Part shown: positions 51,874 to 61,839 of the stretch, piece by piece | Layout: each line of letters opens with the position of its first letter | Numbering within the stretch: the stretch's first letter is position 1 | From: Thermococcus radiotolerans | GTDB lineage: Archaea; Methanobacteriota_B; Thermococci; Thermococcales; Thermococcaceae | Reading direction: 5' to 3' | NCBI RefSeq assembly: GCF_002214565.1 | Contig: NZ_CP015106.1 | Coordinates: 434,001 to 498,000, forward strand | Length of the DNA stretch: 64,000 bases | Made by a program: the position numbers and the translations under genes | The notes under the pieces: model-generated | What the model was told of the DNA's origin: nothing | The model's input: only the letters and a program-made list of their open reading frames with translations | Database searches by the model: none

Positions 51874-52632
51874 ATGTTCGCCGAGATACTCACGATAGGC
51901 GACGAACTGCTCACGGGGAACACCGTGGACAGCAACTCCGCCTTTATTGCCCAGAAGCTTACCGAGAGGGGCTACTGGGTGAGGAGGAAGACAACCGTTG
52001 GCGACGACGTTGAGGAAATCAAGACCGCCATTCGGGAAATCCTCGCGAGAAAGCCGGAGGTTCTTATCATCTCCGGCGGCCTCGGGCCGACCCACGACGA
52101 CGTTACAATGCTGGCCGTTGCTGAGGCCCTGGGTAGAAAGTTCGTCCTCTGCGAGTCGTGTCTGGAAAGGATCAGGGAGTTCTACCGCAAGCTCTACGAG
52201 AAAGGCCTGATAGACGACCCTGAGCTCAACGAGGGGAGGAAGAAGATGGCCTACCTGCCGGAGGACGCGGAGCCCCTTGAGAACACCGAGGGGGCCGCCC
52301 CGGGAGCGTACATCGAACATGAAGGGGTAAAGATATTCGTCCTTCCCGGAATGCCGCGCGAGATGAAGGCCATGCTTGAGCGGGAAGTTCTACCAAGGCT
52401 CGGCGAGAGGAAGTTCATACAGAGGAAGTTGCTGGCTGAGATAACCGACGAGAGCAAGCTGGCACCGATTCTCATAGAGGCGCTGGAGCGCTTCAATGTG
52501 AGAATACACTCATCGCCGAAGGGCTTCGGCAGATACATCGGCATCATAATCTTCGGCGAGAGCGAGGGGGAGATAGAGAGGGCCAAGGCCTTCATGGAGG
52601 AGCGGGGGGTTCGCTTCGAGGAGGGCTGGTAG
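51874..52632 (+). CDS. CinA-like MoCF-domain protein
   Basis: A 252-residue protein with a molybdopterin-binding-type domain: [18 protein letters not shown] at the N-terminus, [14 protein letters not shown] near residue 65 and a [15 protein letters not shown]-type loop near residue 154. Bacterial CinA also has nicotinamide-nucleotide deamidase and ADP-ribose pyrophosphatase activities; the deamidase C-terminal domain is absent here. So an NAD-related or nucleotide-clearance role is likely but not certain. ATG at 51874 is preceded by GGTGGTT. Confidence 0.8.
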   Translation: MFAEILTIGDELLTGNTVDSNSAFIAQKLTERGYWVRRKTTVGDDVEEIKTAIREILARKPEVLIISGGLGPTHDDVTMLAVAEALGRKFVLCESCLERIREFYRKLYEKGLIDDPELNEGRKKMAYLPEDAEPLENTEGAAPGAYIEHEGVKIFVLPGMPREMKAMLEREVLPRLGERKFIQRKLLAEITDESKLAPILIEALERFNVRIHSSPKGFGRYIGIIIFGESEGEIERAKAFMEERGVRFEEGW

Positions 52633-52696
52633 CGAAACGCTGATAAGGGAAAAGGCGAATTAACCGCGTTCGTGCCAATAACGCAAGGTGTTGCCC

Positions 52697-53524
52697 ATGC
52701 TTCCCCCCGAGGTTCGTTCAATCATTGAGGAGATGAGGGCCGAGAGGATCAGAGGCGCCAGCTGGCTGGCCAGAAGGGGCGCCGAGGCGTACCTCGTCCT
52801 TTCAGAACTCCTTGAGGGAGAAGAGCTTGAGAGCGCCCTGAAGGAGATGAAGAGGGAAATCCCGGCCGCCAACGGCACGATGGCCTCGCTCTACAACCTC
52901 GCGAGATTCATTCCAATAACCGGAGACCCCGACGTGGTGAGAACGAAGGCCGAGGAGTTCATCAGGCTCGGAGAGGAGGCGAAGCGCGAGATAGGCAACA
53001 TCGGGAGTGAGCTGATAGACGAAAACGAGGTTGTAATCACGCACTCATTCTCCTCGGCAGTTCTTGAGATATTCAAGGCCGCGTGGAGGAAAGGAAAGCA
53101 CTTCAGGGTCATCCTAACCGAGAGCGCGCCCGACTACGAGGGAATAGCCCTCGCGAGGGAGCTCGATTCACTTGGGGTTCCATTCGAGGTGATAACGGAC
53201 GCCCAGCTCGGCCTTTTCGCGAGGAAGGCCACCCTTGCCCTGGTCGGTGCCGACAACGTTACCCGCGATGGGGCCGCGGTGAACAAGGCCGGAACCTACC
53301 TCCTCGCCCTCGCCTGCCACGACAACGGCGTTCCCTTCTATGTCGCTGCAGAGAGTTTCAAGCTCCATCCAGAGCTGAGCTCGGGTGAGGTTGAGATCGT
53401 CGAGAGGCCCTACGTGAGGCAGGGTTACCGGGTCAGAAACATGCTCTTCGACGTTACCCCCTGGCGGTACGTCAGGGGCATCATAACGGAGTTTGGGATT
53501 CTGGTGCCTCCGAAGGAAATCTGA
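52697..53524 (+). CDS. aIF2B alpha-like protein (eIF2B/ribose-1,5-bisphosphate isomerase family)
   Basis: A 275-residue protein: N-terminal helical region, NGTMASLYNLARF near residue 56, THSFSSAVLEIFKAAW near residue 115, and the family motif VGADNVTRDGAAVNKAGT near residue 182. It is shorter than the ribose-1,5-bisphosphate isomerase of the Thermococcus AMP pathway (about 320 residues), fitting the shorter aIF2B-alpha paralog. Its role in translation is doubtful in archaea; a sugar-phosphate isomerase activity is an alternative. GGTG lies seven bases before the ATG at 52697. Confidence 0.8.
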   Translation: MLPPEVRSIIEEMRAERIRGASWLARRGAEAYLVLSELLEGEELESALKEMKREIPAANGTMASLYNLARFIPITGDPDVVRTKAEEFIRLGEEAKREIGNIGSELIDENEVVITHSFSSAVLEIFKAAWRKGKHFRVILTESAPDYEGIALARELDSLGVPFEVITDAQLGLFARKATLALVGADNVTRDGAAVNKAGTYLLALACHDNGVPFYVAAESFKLHPELSSGEVEIVERPYVRQGYRVRNMLFDVTPWRYVRGIITEFGILVPPKEI

Positions 53525-53547
53525 GAGAAAAGTAGGGAAAGAAAGGC

Positions 53548-56544
53548 TCACTCCTGGTGAGCCAGCCAGAGGAGGACTCCCTTGACGAATGGCCAGTTGG
53601 TGTTGATGTAGTTGCCGTAGTAGGCGTCGCTTATGGCCTTGCTTGAACCGTAGGCCACTATTCTGCCCTGGCCAACCTCGACGGCGGCAGCGATAATTGG
53701 CTTGGAGCCCTTCTCGTAGATGACGTTTCCGTCCTTGTCCTCCGAATACGAGGTCTTATATCCCCTGATGAGCCAAGCCACGCCTCCGCTCACCTTGAGG
53801 GTGTCGCCGCTGTAGTACATCTGGTGGTCGGCGGTGAGGAACTTCATCGCCGGGTGGTCGAGGTTGTAGATGCCAACAAGCGGGAACCATGCCCTTCCAG
53901 TGTTTACGTCGTCGTCCATCAGCTCGTCGTTGTTGAACTCGATTTCGTACTTGGCAACGACTCTGTTGAGGCTCTTGTAGTAGACGTGGTTGTAATAGTT
54001 CTCGCCAAGGATGAAGAGACCGCCGCCGTTCTCGACGAACTGCTGTATCGCCTGCGCCTCCTCGTCGGTTATGTCCTGGCTTGGGTTGGTAATTATGAGC
54101 ACGTCGTAGTCCTTGAGCTTATCGTAGGTTATCGGGTCGAGGTTGACATCGACTATCCAGCCGAGCTCGCTCTTTATGTTATCAATCAGGGTTGACATTC
54201 CGCTGGTGTCCGTCTTCGTCGGGTTGTAGTACTGCCCGTGGGATGCGTCAATGAGAACCTTGGTTATGTGGATCGTTACGTTTGTTGATGGGGTAACGTT
54301 GGTCTGGTTTGTGGGGGTCTCGTTGCCCAGTGTTGTTTCGTTGCTAGGAGCGGGCGGGTGGCAGATTGGCTCAACCTGCTCGTAGGTTCTCTGGAGGATT
54401 GGGAGTACAAATTCAATCTCCCTGAGAACGTCCCTGCTCATCATCGCGGCCTTTCTTATGTGCACCATGACAGGGTAGTAGTATGCGCTCCTGTAGGGGT
54501 TCTGCTGAACGAGCAGGCCCTTGAGGGTGTCGTAGAGGGCGTACTCCTTTTGAATCTCTGCCATAGTGGCGTTTATCCACTCCACATTGGGTTCGAGGTC
54601 GCCGAGGTTGACGCCGCAGGAGGTGAGCTCCCCAATAACCCACGTGAGGTTCTCGTACAGCGGTGTTATGTTAGCCATCTCCTTGTTGTAGAGCCTCTCG
54701 TAGTAGGGAGTGAGACCGTAGGATATCTTGTACGGATTTGGGGTAACGAAGTAGTCGTAATACCGTTCATCGGTAATATTGCCGGTTCCGTCGAGGACAA
54801 TGACTGTTATGGTGAGACTACCTGTGAATCTGGGGATATAAGTGAACTCATAAACTGCAGTCTGGTTAACCCTAATAACCTGGGTATCACGTCCGATTTC
54901 ATCACTGTTATCACGTAACACGACGGTGATGTTGTCGTCCAAGGTTCCGTGGTTGTATATCCTAACACTTATGTTTCTTGGGACACCCTCAAGCATTGGA
55001 CCAGAAACCTCGAGGCTCTCAACGCCTATCTGGGGAATATAGGGTTTAATGTCGCTGGCATATCTAGGCTCGATCTTAAACTCATCGAAGAGATACACCA
55101 CGACTCCCCTTATGTACTCGTATCTCACATAGCTTGGGGTGTAGTCGTAGAACTCGTCATCAATTATAACTGAACCACTACCATCATCAACTAACCACTG
55201 CCCATGACCGATGTCTGGATCAACAACTTTGACGTCTCTGACCTCTACGAGAACACTTTCCCACTGCTCTTGAGAGACTTCTCCAGTCTTGAGAACAACT
55301 GGTTCGGGGGATTTCAACGCTGTCATTGGAGTCAAGCTTAGTTATCGATGACACGTAGCTTATCTCGGTCAGGCCGGAGCTTTCCTTAACGGTACCAACG
55401 ACTTCAACAACGTCGCCCACCTTGACGGGAGAACTGTCGTTATAGGTCGGTACTTTATCATATGTGTAGACGAATATGCCCCTCCAGGGGCCGGTGCCGT
55501 TCTGAATGAAGAATCCGTACCTGTGGGCCCCATAACTAGTTGTCCAGTGGTCGAGGGCAGTGACGAAGCCGCGGGTCTTTACAAGGACATCCACGTAGGC
55601 GGAAGCGTCGCCGTTGGTAGTGTTGCTTTGTATCTCCTGGATAGGTACTATAGCACCCACAGTAACTTCTCTGACCTCTTGAGATAAGAGGACGCCATCT
55701 TCGTCCTTGAGTATCACACTAACTTCGTGAGTGCCCAGCTCTTCTGGAGTCCACAAGATGCTTACAGTTTTTCCCTCGCTGGCCCCTATAGAGAAGGACG
55801 TGTTCTCATAAATGATACTGCCATCTACGGACACTGTTAGATTGAAGCCTGAATAATCAATTTCGTCAGAGTTATTAACGGTTACTGCAATCTCTGTTTC
55901 CTCGCCTTTCCAGGCGATTTCTGGGACTTCAATGTTGGTTATCTGGATGTTTTTGGGAGCAATGTAGGATATTTTTAGATATGGAGGATTGCCATATATT
56001 TCAGAACCTTCCATTGAGTTAAACTTAGCTGTGTCTTGTGTAGAAGGTATTAATGCAACGCTGACCACTTTATCTCCTAAGAATTGTGTTACCACGTAAT
56101 TAGTTATATTCCAACAGAAGTATCCATCAGTGCTGACACTGACGGTGTCCAAAATCTCCTCCGAAAAACCTGGCTGGTCATTCCATGTAATAGCATCTTC
56201 GCTCCAACTGTCATTTGAAACAGGGTGGGCTTCTATTATGGGGCTTCCATATTGGGCATAGCTGTAGAGACAAATCTGAGCTTCAGTAATTTCAATATTT
56301 CCTGGAAGTGAGCTGAGATTGAACTTTAAGTACGTATATTTCCAACCATTATGGTATCCAACATCTAGAGAATTAACATAAGAGCCTTGTTCTCATTGCT
56401 GTCTGGATACTTCTCGTAGACGTAGACATCATCTGTAGGGTATATTGTCTCCTCAGTTATCCCTGCAACCGCAGGCTTCACAGCCCATCCCGGTACCAAA
56501 CTCAAAACCAAAATCAGTGCTATTATCAGAGCCCATCTTTTCAT
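53548..56544 (-). pseudogene. Secreted multidomain surface protein, two single-base frameshifts
   Basis: If restored, one reading of about 998 residues: signal peptide (MKRWALIIALILVLSLVPG), a DNRLRE-type beta domain (about 35-170), CARDB-like beta domains, an OB-fold-like segment (VLVEVRDVKVVDPDIG), a second CARDB, a helical region, an N/T-rich linker, and a C-terminal DUF4350/GATase-like domain (DYDVLIITNPSQDITDEEA, FVENGGGLFILGE). Break 1: CC at 56385-56386 lacks one base (restores ENKGSYVNSLDVG). Break 2: GGGGG at 55306-55310 has one base too many (restores VEIPEPVVLKTG). Both are in homopolymers, so sequencing error, phase variation or a true pseudogene are all possible. The 5' third is more AT-rich than its neighbours. 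ATG follows GGGTGGT. Confidence 0.8.
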
Positions 56545-56684
56545 ATAGACCACCCAAAAAAGAAGGGCTTTGATGTATAAATAAGTTTTTCCAAAAATCG
56601 TTCGTTCCAGTCATCACCTTTGGTGTTCATCAACGCCCATAAAGGCTAAAAAGCGTGGGGATACTAGTTAAAGGGGTGGTCAAA

Positions 56685-57200
56685 ATGTCCATCACTACAA
56701 AAACAGGGGATAAGGGTCTAACCGGTCTCTTCACCGGCGACCGCGTGGCGAAGTGTTCGCCGATAATGGAGGCAAACGGAAACATAGATGAACTCGACAG
56801 CTTCTTGGGGGAGGCCAAGCACTACGTTCCGGGGGAGATGGCCGAGATTCTCGAGAGGATACAGGTTCACCTATACGACCTGATGGCGGAGATAGCGAGC
56901 AAGGGGAAGTACGCGAAGGTTGGCAATGAGGAGGTTGAATGGCTTGAGGGGCTTATTCATAAATATGAAGAGGAAGTCCAGCTCCGGGCCTTCGTTCTTC
57001 CGGGTTCAACCATCGCGAGCGCCAAGCTCGACGTCTGTCGCGCGGTGGCCAGGAGAACTGAGAGGAGTGTTGCGAGGCTCGTGCTCGATTACGGCTTTGG
57101 CCAGAACGCTCTCGTCTACCTAAACAGGCTCAGCGATCTGCTCTTTATAATGGCGAGGGCGATAGAGAAGAGGGAGGGAAAGCTGAAGGAGGTCAAGTAA
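56685..57200 (+). CDS. Cob(I)alamin adenosyltransferase, PduO type
   Basis: A 171-residue helical protein with the PduO-type ATR pattern: N-terminal TKTGDKGLTGLFTGDRVAK (ATP binding), NIDELDSFLGEA near residue 33, and CRAVARRTERSVARL near residue 119 with the conserved RRTER. It makes adenosylcobalamin from cob(I)alamin and ATP, completing the salvage pathway whose other genes are at 4.8-13.4 kb. ATG at 56685 follows GGGGTGG. It is the only gene between the broken secreted gene and the MFS pair. Confidence 0.92.
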   Translation: MSITTKTGDKGLTGLFTGDRVAKCSPIMEANGNIDELDSFLGEAKHYVPGEMAEILERIQVHLYDLMAEIASKGKYAKVGNEEVEWLEGLIHKYEEEVQLRAFVLPGSTIASAKLDVCRAVARRTERSVARLVLDYGFGQNALVYLNRLSDLLFIMARAIEKREGKLKEVK

Positions 57201-58437
57201 CCCCTTCACTCTCCCCGTATTTCTGCTCCTTGAGAAGAACCTCCCGATGTCTGGCCCAGAAATATGCGACGACAGCCGCCATGCCTGCCCATATGACCAC
57301 GGTGACCTCCCAGGCGGGGAATCTGTCGAGGAGCGGTCCGACGGCGATCAGGCCGAGCGGGCTTGAGAGGTGCATCAGGACTGCCATTGCCGACATCACC
57401 CTGCCCCTGAGCTCGCTCGGTATCGCGCGCTGTATCTTCGAATTGAGGGGCACGTCTATGAAGGCCTCTATGCTGCCCCACAGGATGTTTATCCCTGCGA
57501 GGAAAAAGAACGCCCCGTTTCTCCCCAGGCCTGAGAAGGGGCTTATCGCCCACGTAAAGGCGAGTATCATCACCCCGTCCAGGAGGAGAGTGTGGAAAAG
57601 GTACCTCCCGGCTCTCTTCCCGAATTTAATCGCTATCAAACCGTTTCCGATGAGCGCCCCTCCCATGAAGGCACTCTCCAGAAGACCGAACTGGTAGCTC
57701 GAGAACTTCAGCACCTCCCTGTAGGAGTACGGCATAATAACTGCCCCAAAGGGCTGGCCGAGGGCTATCATAAAGAGGGCGAAGAACATAAGGGTCGAGA
57801 GGTATCTGTTGGAGCGGAGAAATCCGATGCCCTCTTTAAGGTCCTCGATAACCTGGGAAAAGCTCTCCAATTCCTTCGTACGCCACTCGTACTTTATCAG
57901 CATCTCAAACAGGCCAGAGCCGAAGAAGCTGACCGCATTTATGAGGATGGCCAGCCTGATACCTCCGACGGCGTAGATGAACCCTCCGAGGGCAGGACCA
58001 ACGAGGCGGGCGAGTATTGTGAATGACGAGACCGTGGAATTGGCCTTCTCGAGCTCATCGGGTTCCACGAGGTCGGGGAACATCGCTCCGGTCCCGGCCG
58101 AGAAAAACGCTCCCATGGAGGCCATTATCACCTGGACGACCAGAAGCTGGTAGATGCCCAAGAGGTCGAACGCGATGACGCCGAAGAGAAGGGCTCCCCT
58201 CGCAAGATCAAAGCCGACCATCAGGTGTTTTCGGTTGTAGCGGTCGCCCACCACACCGGCGAAGGGCATGATTATGAGAACGGGTATCATCTCGGCGAGG
58301 ATGAAGGCAGTCATCATCGAGCCGCTGTGGGTCTGGTCAAGGACATAGAGGGGCAGTGCAACGTCCTGCACCGCCCAGCCGAGCTGACTTATGAAGCGGC
58401 CGATCGCAAAGAGCCAGAAGTTCCTGTTGAGGCTCAC
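57193..58437 (-). CDS. MFS transporter (paralog 1)
   Basis: A 414-residue, twelve-helix major facilitator protein. The loop 2-3 motif reads AGVVGDRYNRKHLM near residue 62. It is strongly similar along its length to the upstream neighbour at 58434-59708 (both begin NFWL...GR.ISQ.GW.VQDVA.PLYVLDQT), so the pair arose by tandem duplication. GTG start overlaps the stop of that gene by four bases, with GAGGTGGTG before it. Substrate unknown; drug or metabolite efflux is typical of this group. Confidence 0.85.
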   Translation of the reverse strand: MSLNRNFWLFAIGRFISQLGWAVQDVALPLYVLDQTHSGSMMTAFILAEMIPVLIIMPFAGVVGDRYNRKHLMVGFDLARGALLFGVIAFDLLGIYQLLVVQVIMASMGAFFSAGTGAMFPDLVEPDELEKANSTVSSFTILARLVGPALGGFIYAVGGIRLAILINAVSFFGSGLFEMLIKYEWRTKELESFSQVIEDLKEGIGFLRSNRYLSTLMFFALFMIALGQPFGAVIMPYSYREVLKFSSYQFGLLESAFMGGALIGNGLIAIKFGKRAGRYLFHTLLLDGVMILAFTWAISPFSGLGRNGAFFFLAGINILWGSIEAFIDVPLNSKIQRAIPSELRGRVMSAMAVLMHLSSPLGLIAVGPLLDRFPAWEVTVVIWAGMAAVVAYFWARHREVLLKEQKYGESEGVT

Positions 58438-59708
58438 GGCACCACCTCCGCGTTTTCTGAGCCGATGTTTATAACGGTTTCCCTAAAGCGGAGGTAATAA
58501 TACAGGGTTATCATTACACTCGGGACGGTGAGGGTGAGGATTATCACCGTGGTTCCCGCGACGTCGATGAGGGGCCCAACGAGGGCCATGCCCAGCGGGG
58601 TAGTTGCCATCATTACCGTCTCAAAAGCCGTGAAAAATCTGGAGCGGACCTCATCTGGGACTGCCTTCTGGAGCTTTGTGAAGAGCGGGATGTTAACCAG
58701 AGTGTTGAAGAGCCCTATCAGGCCGATTATCCCAAGCAGGGACGGATAGGCCAGTTCTCCAAGGATGGAGCGCGTCACGAAGGCAAGGCCCGTCAGGCAG
58801 AGGAGCTGGGCAAACAGCGCCCCGAAGAGGAAGTCCTCTGATCTCTCGCCGAGCTTCAAGGCGATGAGCATGTTTCCGGCCAGTGCTCCTAGGGTCGCCG
58901 CCGTCTCGACGCTGCCGAACTTGACGGCGGAGAGGCCCAGTTCAATCCTGGCAAGGTAGGGAAGGACCACCGCAAACACCGGGTTGAGGAGGGTGTTGAG
59001 CAGTATCCCGAAGCTCACTAGCACCATGAGGTTCTTTGAGCTCTTCATGAAGCGGAAGCCTTCGAGCATGTCGTCCCAGACCTCGTGGAGGCTTGAGAGC
59101 TCCCGCGTTTCCCTGCGGTACTCGATCAGGATTTCAAACAGTCCCGAGCCGAAAAAGCTCACAGCGTTCACCAGGAGGGCCAGTTTGATTCCGCCGAGGG
59201 CGTAGATTAGCCCGCCGAGAATGGGGCCGAGTATCCTTAGTATCTGGCCACCGCTCTGCAGTATCGAGTTCGCCCTCGCAAGCTGCTCCCTCTCCACCAG
59301 ATCGGGAAACATCCCGACTATGCCGGCCGAGAAGAACGCCCCCATAACGCTCATCGCCATCTGAATGGCCAGGAGTTGGTATATCCCCATCAGATTGAAC
59401 CCTATGACTGCGAAGAGGAGGACTCCCCTCGCTATATCGAGGCCGTACATGAGCTTCTTCCTGTCGTAGCGGTCACCGATAACCCCGGCTATCGGGTTCA
59501 CCAGCAGTCTTGGAATTAGCTCGGCCATTATGAAGAGGCTCATCATCGCCCCGCTGCCGGTCTGGTCGAGCACGTAGAGCGGAACGGCAACATCCTGCAC
59601 GACCCATCCGGCCTGTGATATCCACCTGCCCACGGTGTAGAGCCAGAAGTTCCGGCCCATCCCCCGGAAATCCTCGAACATCCCCGCTAACCCCCATGCA
59701 TCTCTCAT
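58434..59708 (-). CDS. MFS transporter (paralog 2)
   Basis: A 424-residue, twelve-helix major facilitator protein, tandem paralog of the next gene. The motif AGVIGDRYDRKKLM is near residue 80. It is the first gene of the two-gene operon. Start at ATG 59708 with a TATA-like CTTTAATTAC about 20-28 bases upstream suggests a leaderless message; ATG codons at 59681 or 59660 would give the same start as the paralog and are alternatives. Two adjacent half-identical transporters may form a heterodimer or differ in substrate. Confidence 0.83.
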   Translation of the reverse strand: MRDAWGLAGMFEDFRGMGRNFWLYTVGRWISQAGWVVQDVAVPLYVLDQTGSGAMMSLFIMAELIPRLLVNPIAGVIGDRYDRKKLMYGLDIARGVLLFAVIGFNLMGIYQLLAIQMAMSVMGAFFSAGIVGMFPDLVEREQLARANSILQSGGQILRILGPILGGLIYALGGIKLALLVNAVSFFGSGLFEILIEYRRETRELSSLHEVWDDMLEGFRFMKSSKNLMVLVSFGILLNTLLNPVFAVVLPYLARIELGLSAVKFGSVETAATLGALAGNMLIALKLGERSEDFLFGALFAQLLCLTGLAFVTRSILGELAYPSLLGIIGLIGLFNTLVNIPLFTKLQKAVPDEVRSRFFTAFETVMMATTPLGMALVGPLIDVAGTTVIILTLTVPSVMITLYYYLRFRETVINIGSENAEVVP

Positions 59709-59744
59709 TTAATTGCCGAATTGAGTAATTAAAGAGTCAAAGAA

Positions 59745-60398
59745 TCAAATCAGCTCGACCCTCACGTCGCCGTTCACAGTGCTGGCCCTGACCTCAAACT
59801 CACCCGTCCCTATAACGGGGTCGTCAGGGTTTATGCCGACCAGCTTGACGTCTCCATTGACCCTTTTGCTGACTATCCTGGCATCGCAGAACTCTGTCAG
59901 GCGAAGCACGATGTCACCGTTGACGCAACTTACCTCGACGTCCCCCTCGAGCTCCTCGATGGTGAGCTCGATTTCACCGTTCACTGTGGAGGCCTTCAGG
60001 GGGCCGGCAACCGTTAGGTTGGCCCTTATCTCACCGTTCACCGTGCCCAGTTTTTCGGCCTCGCAGTCCTTCAGGCCTATCTCGCCGTTAACCGTCGTGA
60101 CTTCCTCAAAGCGCACACCCCTGGCCTTAAGCTCGCCGTTCACGTTCTTCGCGCTCACCGGGACGCTCCGCGGAACCTTCACCTCTATCTCAGCCCAACC
60201 GTTCTCCCTGAGCAGGTTCAGGAACTTTTTCTTCGGCTCCTCCTTGATGACGAGCCTGCTTCCCTTTTGCTCGACTTCAACGTTTACCTCGCCGTGTACG
60301 GTGTAGTTCACCTCAACGTAGTCGTTTTCCCATCCCTCGATCTCGATCTGGCCGTTGGTGGCCTTTATATCAACTTCCCGGACGTTTTCAAATATCAT
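59745..60398 (-). CDS. DUF4097 (toastrack-type) beta-solenoid protein
   Basis: A 217-residue protein without membrane helices. At least seven VNG(E/D)(I/L/V) turns recur about every 15-25 residues from residue 85 on (NVNGELKA, TVNGEIGL, TVNGEIRA, TVNGEIEL, CVNGDIVL, RVNGDVKL, TVNGDVRV), the pattern of a right-handed beta-solenoid, with alternating strands in residues 5-80. DUF4097 domains occur in LiaG/PspC-type envelope stress proteins in bacteria. The ATG overlaps the stop of the small ORF upstream (ATGA). Function here unknown; operon suggests membrane sensing. Confidence 0.75.
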   Translation of the reverse strand: MIFENVREVDIKATNGQIEIEGWENDYVEVNYTVHGEVNVEVEQKGSRLVIKEEPKKKFLNLLRENGWAEIEVKVPRSVPVSAKNVNGELKARGVRFEEVTTVNGEIGLKDCEAEKLGTVNGEIRANLTVAGPLKASTVNGEIELTIEELEGDVEVSCVNGDIVLRLTEFCDARIVSKRVNGDVKLVGINPDDPVIGTGEFEVRASTVNGDVRVELI

Positions 60399-60532
60399 AT
60401 CAAACCCTCCAGCGGATGAAATTCAAAATCGAAAAGGGGCCTCTCGTGTCCCACCCTAGTTTCGCGGCCTTCCTCCCGCCCATCGGCGATTGTGATGGTA
60501 TCGGGAGCCGTTGAGATTGCCGCGGTCTCCAT
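60395..60532 (-). CDS. Unannotated 45-residue ORF between membrane and DUF4097 genes
   Basis: ATG at 60532 lies five bases after GGTGA, within the stop region of the upstream membrane-protein gene, and its TGA overlaps the DUF4097 ATG in the arrangement ATGA. The peptide begins METAAISTAPDTITIADG and ends with an acidic/aromatic FDFEFHPLEGLI; it has no membrane helix. Coupling at both ends argues it is translated, at least to keep ribosomes moving into the DUF4097 gene. No family recognised. It could also be only a coupling device. Confidence 0.5.
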   Translation of the reverse strand: METAAISTAPDTITIADGREEGRETRVGHERPLFDFEFHPLEGLI

Positions 60533-60537
60533 CCCGC

Positions 60538-61839
60538 TCACCCCAGATAGGCAGTCAGCTCGTCGAGGAGCTCCTTCACGCGCCTGTTGAGCAGGGTTCT
60601 GTCTATGCCGAGGCCCTCTATCAGCTCGGCGCTCTGCTCTTCCACTATCTCCTTCGCCTTCCTGACCACCAGCCTGTAGGCGTCGCCGTTCTCTATTGTG
60701 TACGTTTTGCCACCGGTCCTTATGCGAACCGTGCCGTCTCTGGCGGAGATTACGACGTCCTCTATGCGTATCTTGGCTCTCCCTCTGCCAACGCTGACCG
60801 AGACGTCGCCCGAGCGCAGGGATACAGTCTCGCCAAGGCTGAGGCTCTCGTTTCCGCTCCTGTAGGTTACTCTCTCACCGTCGACCTCGATGGAGTACTC
60901 GTCCGTCTGAATCTTCAGCCTGTCCCCAACCCTGGTCAGCTGGAAGCCGTTGCGGAGCTCCCTGATGGTCAGCATGTCCGCTGGGGGCATCTCGGGGTTG
61001 CCCTCGCGGAACCTCATCGGGCCTATCTTGACCTCCTCACCGCTGGGCGTCTCTATGACCTCGATGAAGGGCAGCTTCACGTACTCGAAGCCTTCGCCCT
61101 CGTAGACCTTGATGAATCCCAGGTCAACCACGCTGTCCCTCTTGCCCTTCTGGTAGAGCCTCTCTGGGTTCACGAGGTCGTTCACCCTTGAGACAAAGCC
61201 GGGATCCGCGGAGGTCTTCCGCCCGGCTATCTTCTCCTCGGTCCACACGATGACCGGGCTGAGGAGCCTCTTCGTTATCCTTCCGAGCGGCGTGTCAGCC
61301 TCGACCGTTACCTCTCCATCTATCACCCAGGCAACGTTCTTCCTTCCGAACTTCACGGGATAGGCCTTGCCGGTCCCCTTGAGCCTCACCCCGCCGAAAT
61401 CGGCGCCTTCGAACTCGTATGCCTTGCCTTCAACTTTGATGTCGAGTCTCCTCTCATCGAACTTCGCCAGCAGGATTCCCGCTATGACGAGGACAACTGC
61501 GTAAGCGAAGGCCGTTCCCGAGTAGTCGTGAAGAGTCTCGGACATTCCCAGCCACCCTCCGAAAAACAGGAAGACGCTCGTCCAGAAGAAGCCCTTGGCT
61601 AGAGCGAAGACTATTCCGCTTATCGTCACCCCGAACCACTTGCCAACCGAGAGCAGCTCAAATGCAAACAGGAGCGCCACGATGGCGTAGACCAGCTGGT
61701 CGTTGTAGGCCTCAAGCCTCAGCGGCCCCTTGAACAGCCAGACGATGAGCAGTATCGCCGTGAGGGCTTTGATGTACTCCGCTATCCTGAACCTTGGACC
61801 TTCATGAGGAACGGCCCGATACTTCCAACCAAAACTCAT
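60538..61839 (-). CDS. Four-helix membrane protein with large beta-rich soluble domain
   Basis: A 433-residue protein. Hydrophobic helices at about 22-38, 49-64, 70-95 and 110-128, then a soluble part from 130 on with short repeated beta strands (YSIEVDGERVTYRSGNESL, VSLRSGDVSVSVGRGRAKI, VVISARDGTVRIRTGGKTY) and a C-terminal helical region (370-433). No family recognised; the strands around 310-365 look like a beta-solenoid akin to the DUF4097 neighbour. It overlaps the ArsR gene by four bases. Likely a membrane-anchored sensor or scaffold. Confidence 0.65.
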   Translation of the reverse strand: MSFGWKYRAVPHEGPRFRIAEYIKALTAILLIVWLFKGPLRLEAYNDQLVYAIVALLFAFELLSVGKWFGVTISGIVFALAKGFFWTSVFLFFGGWLGMSETLHDYSGTAFAYAVVLVIAGILLAKFDERRLDIKVEGKAYEFEGADFGGVRLKGTGKAYPVKFGRKNVAWVIDGEVTVEADTPLGRITKRLLSPVIVWTEEKIAGRKTSADPGFVSRVNDLVNPERLYQKGKRDSVVDLGFIKVYEGEGFEYVKLPFIEVIETPSGEEVKIGPMRFREGNPEMPPADMLTIRELRNGFQLTRVGDRLKIQTDEYSIEVDGERVTYRSGNESLSLGETVSLRSGDVSVSVGRGRAKIRIEDVVISARDGTVRIRTGGKTYTIENGDAYRLVVRKAKEIVEEQSAELIEGLGIDRTLLNRRVKELLDELTAYLG

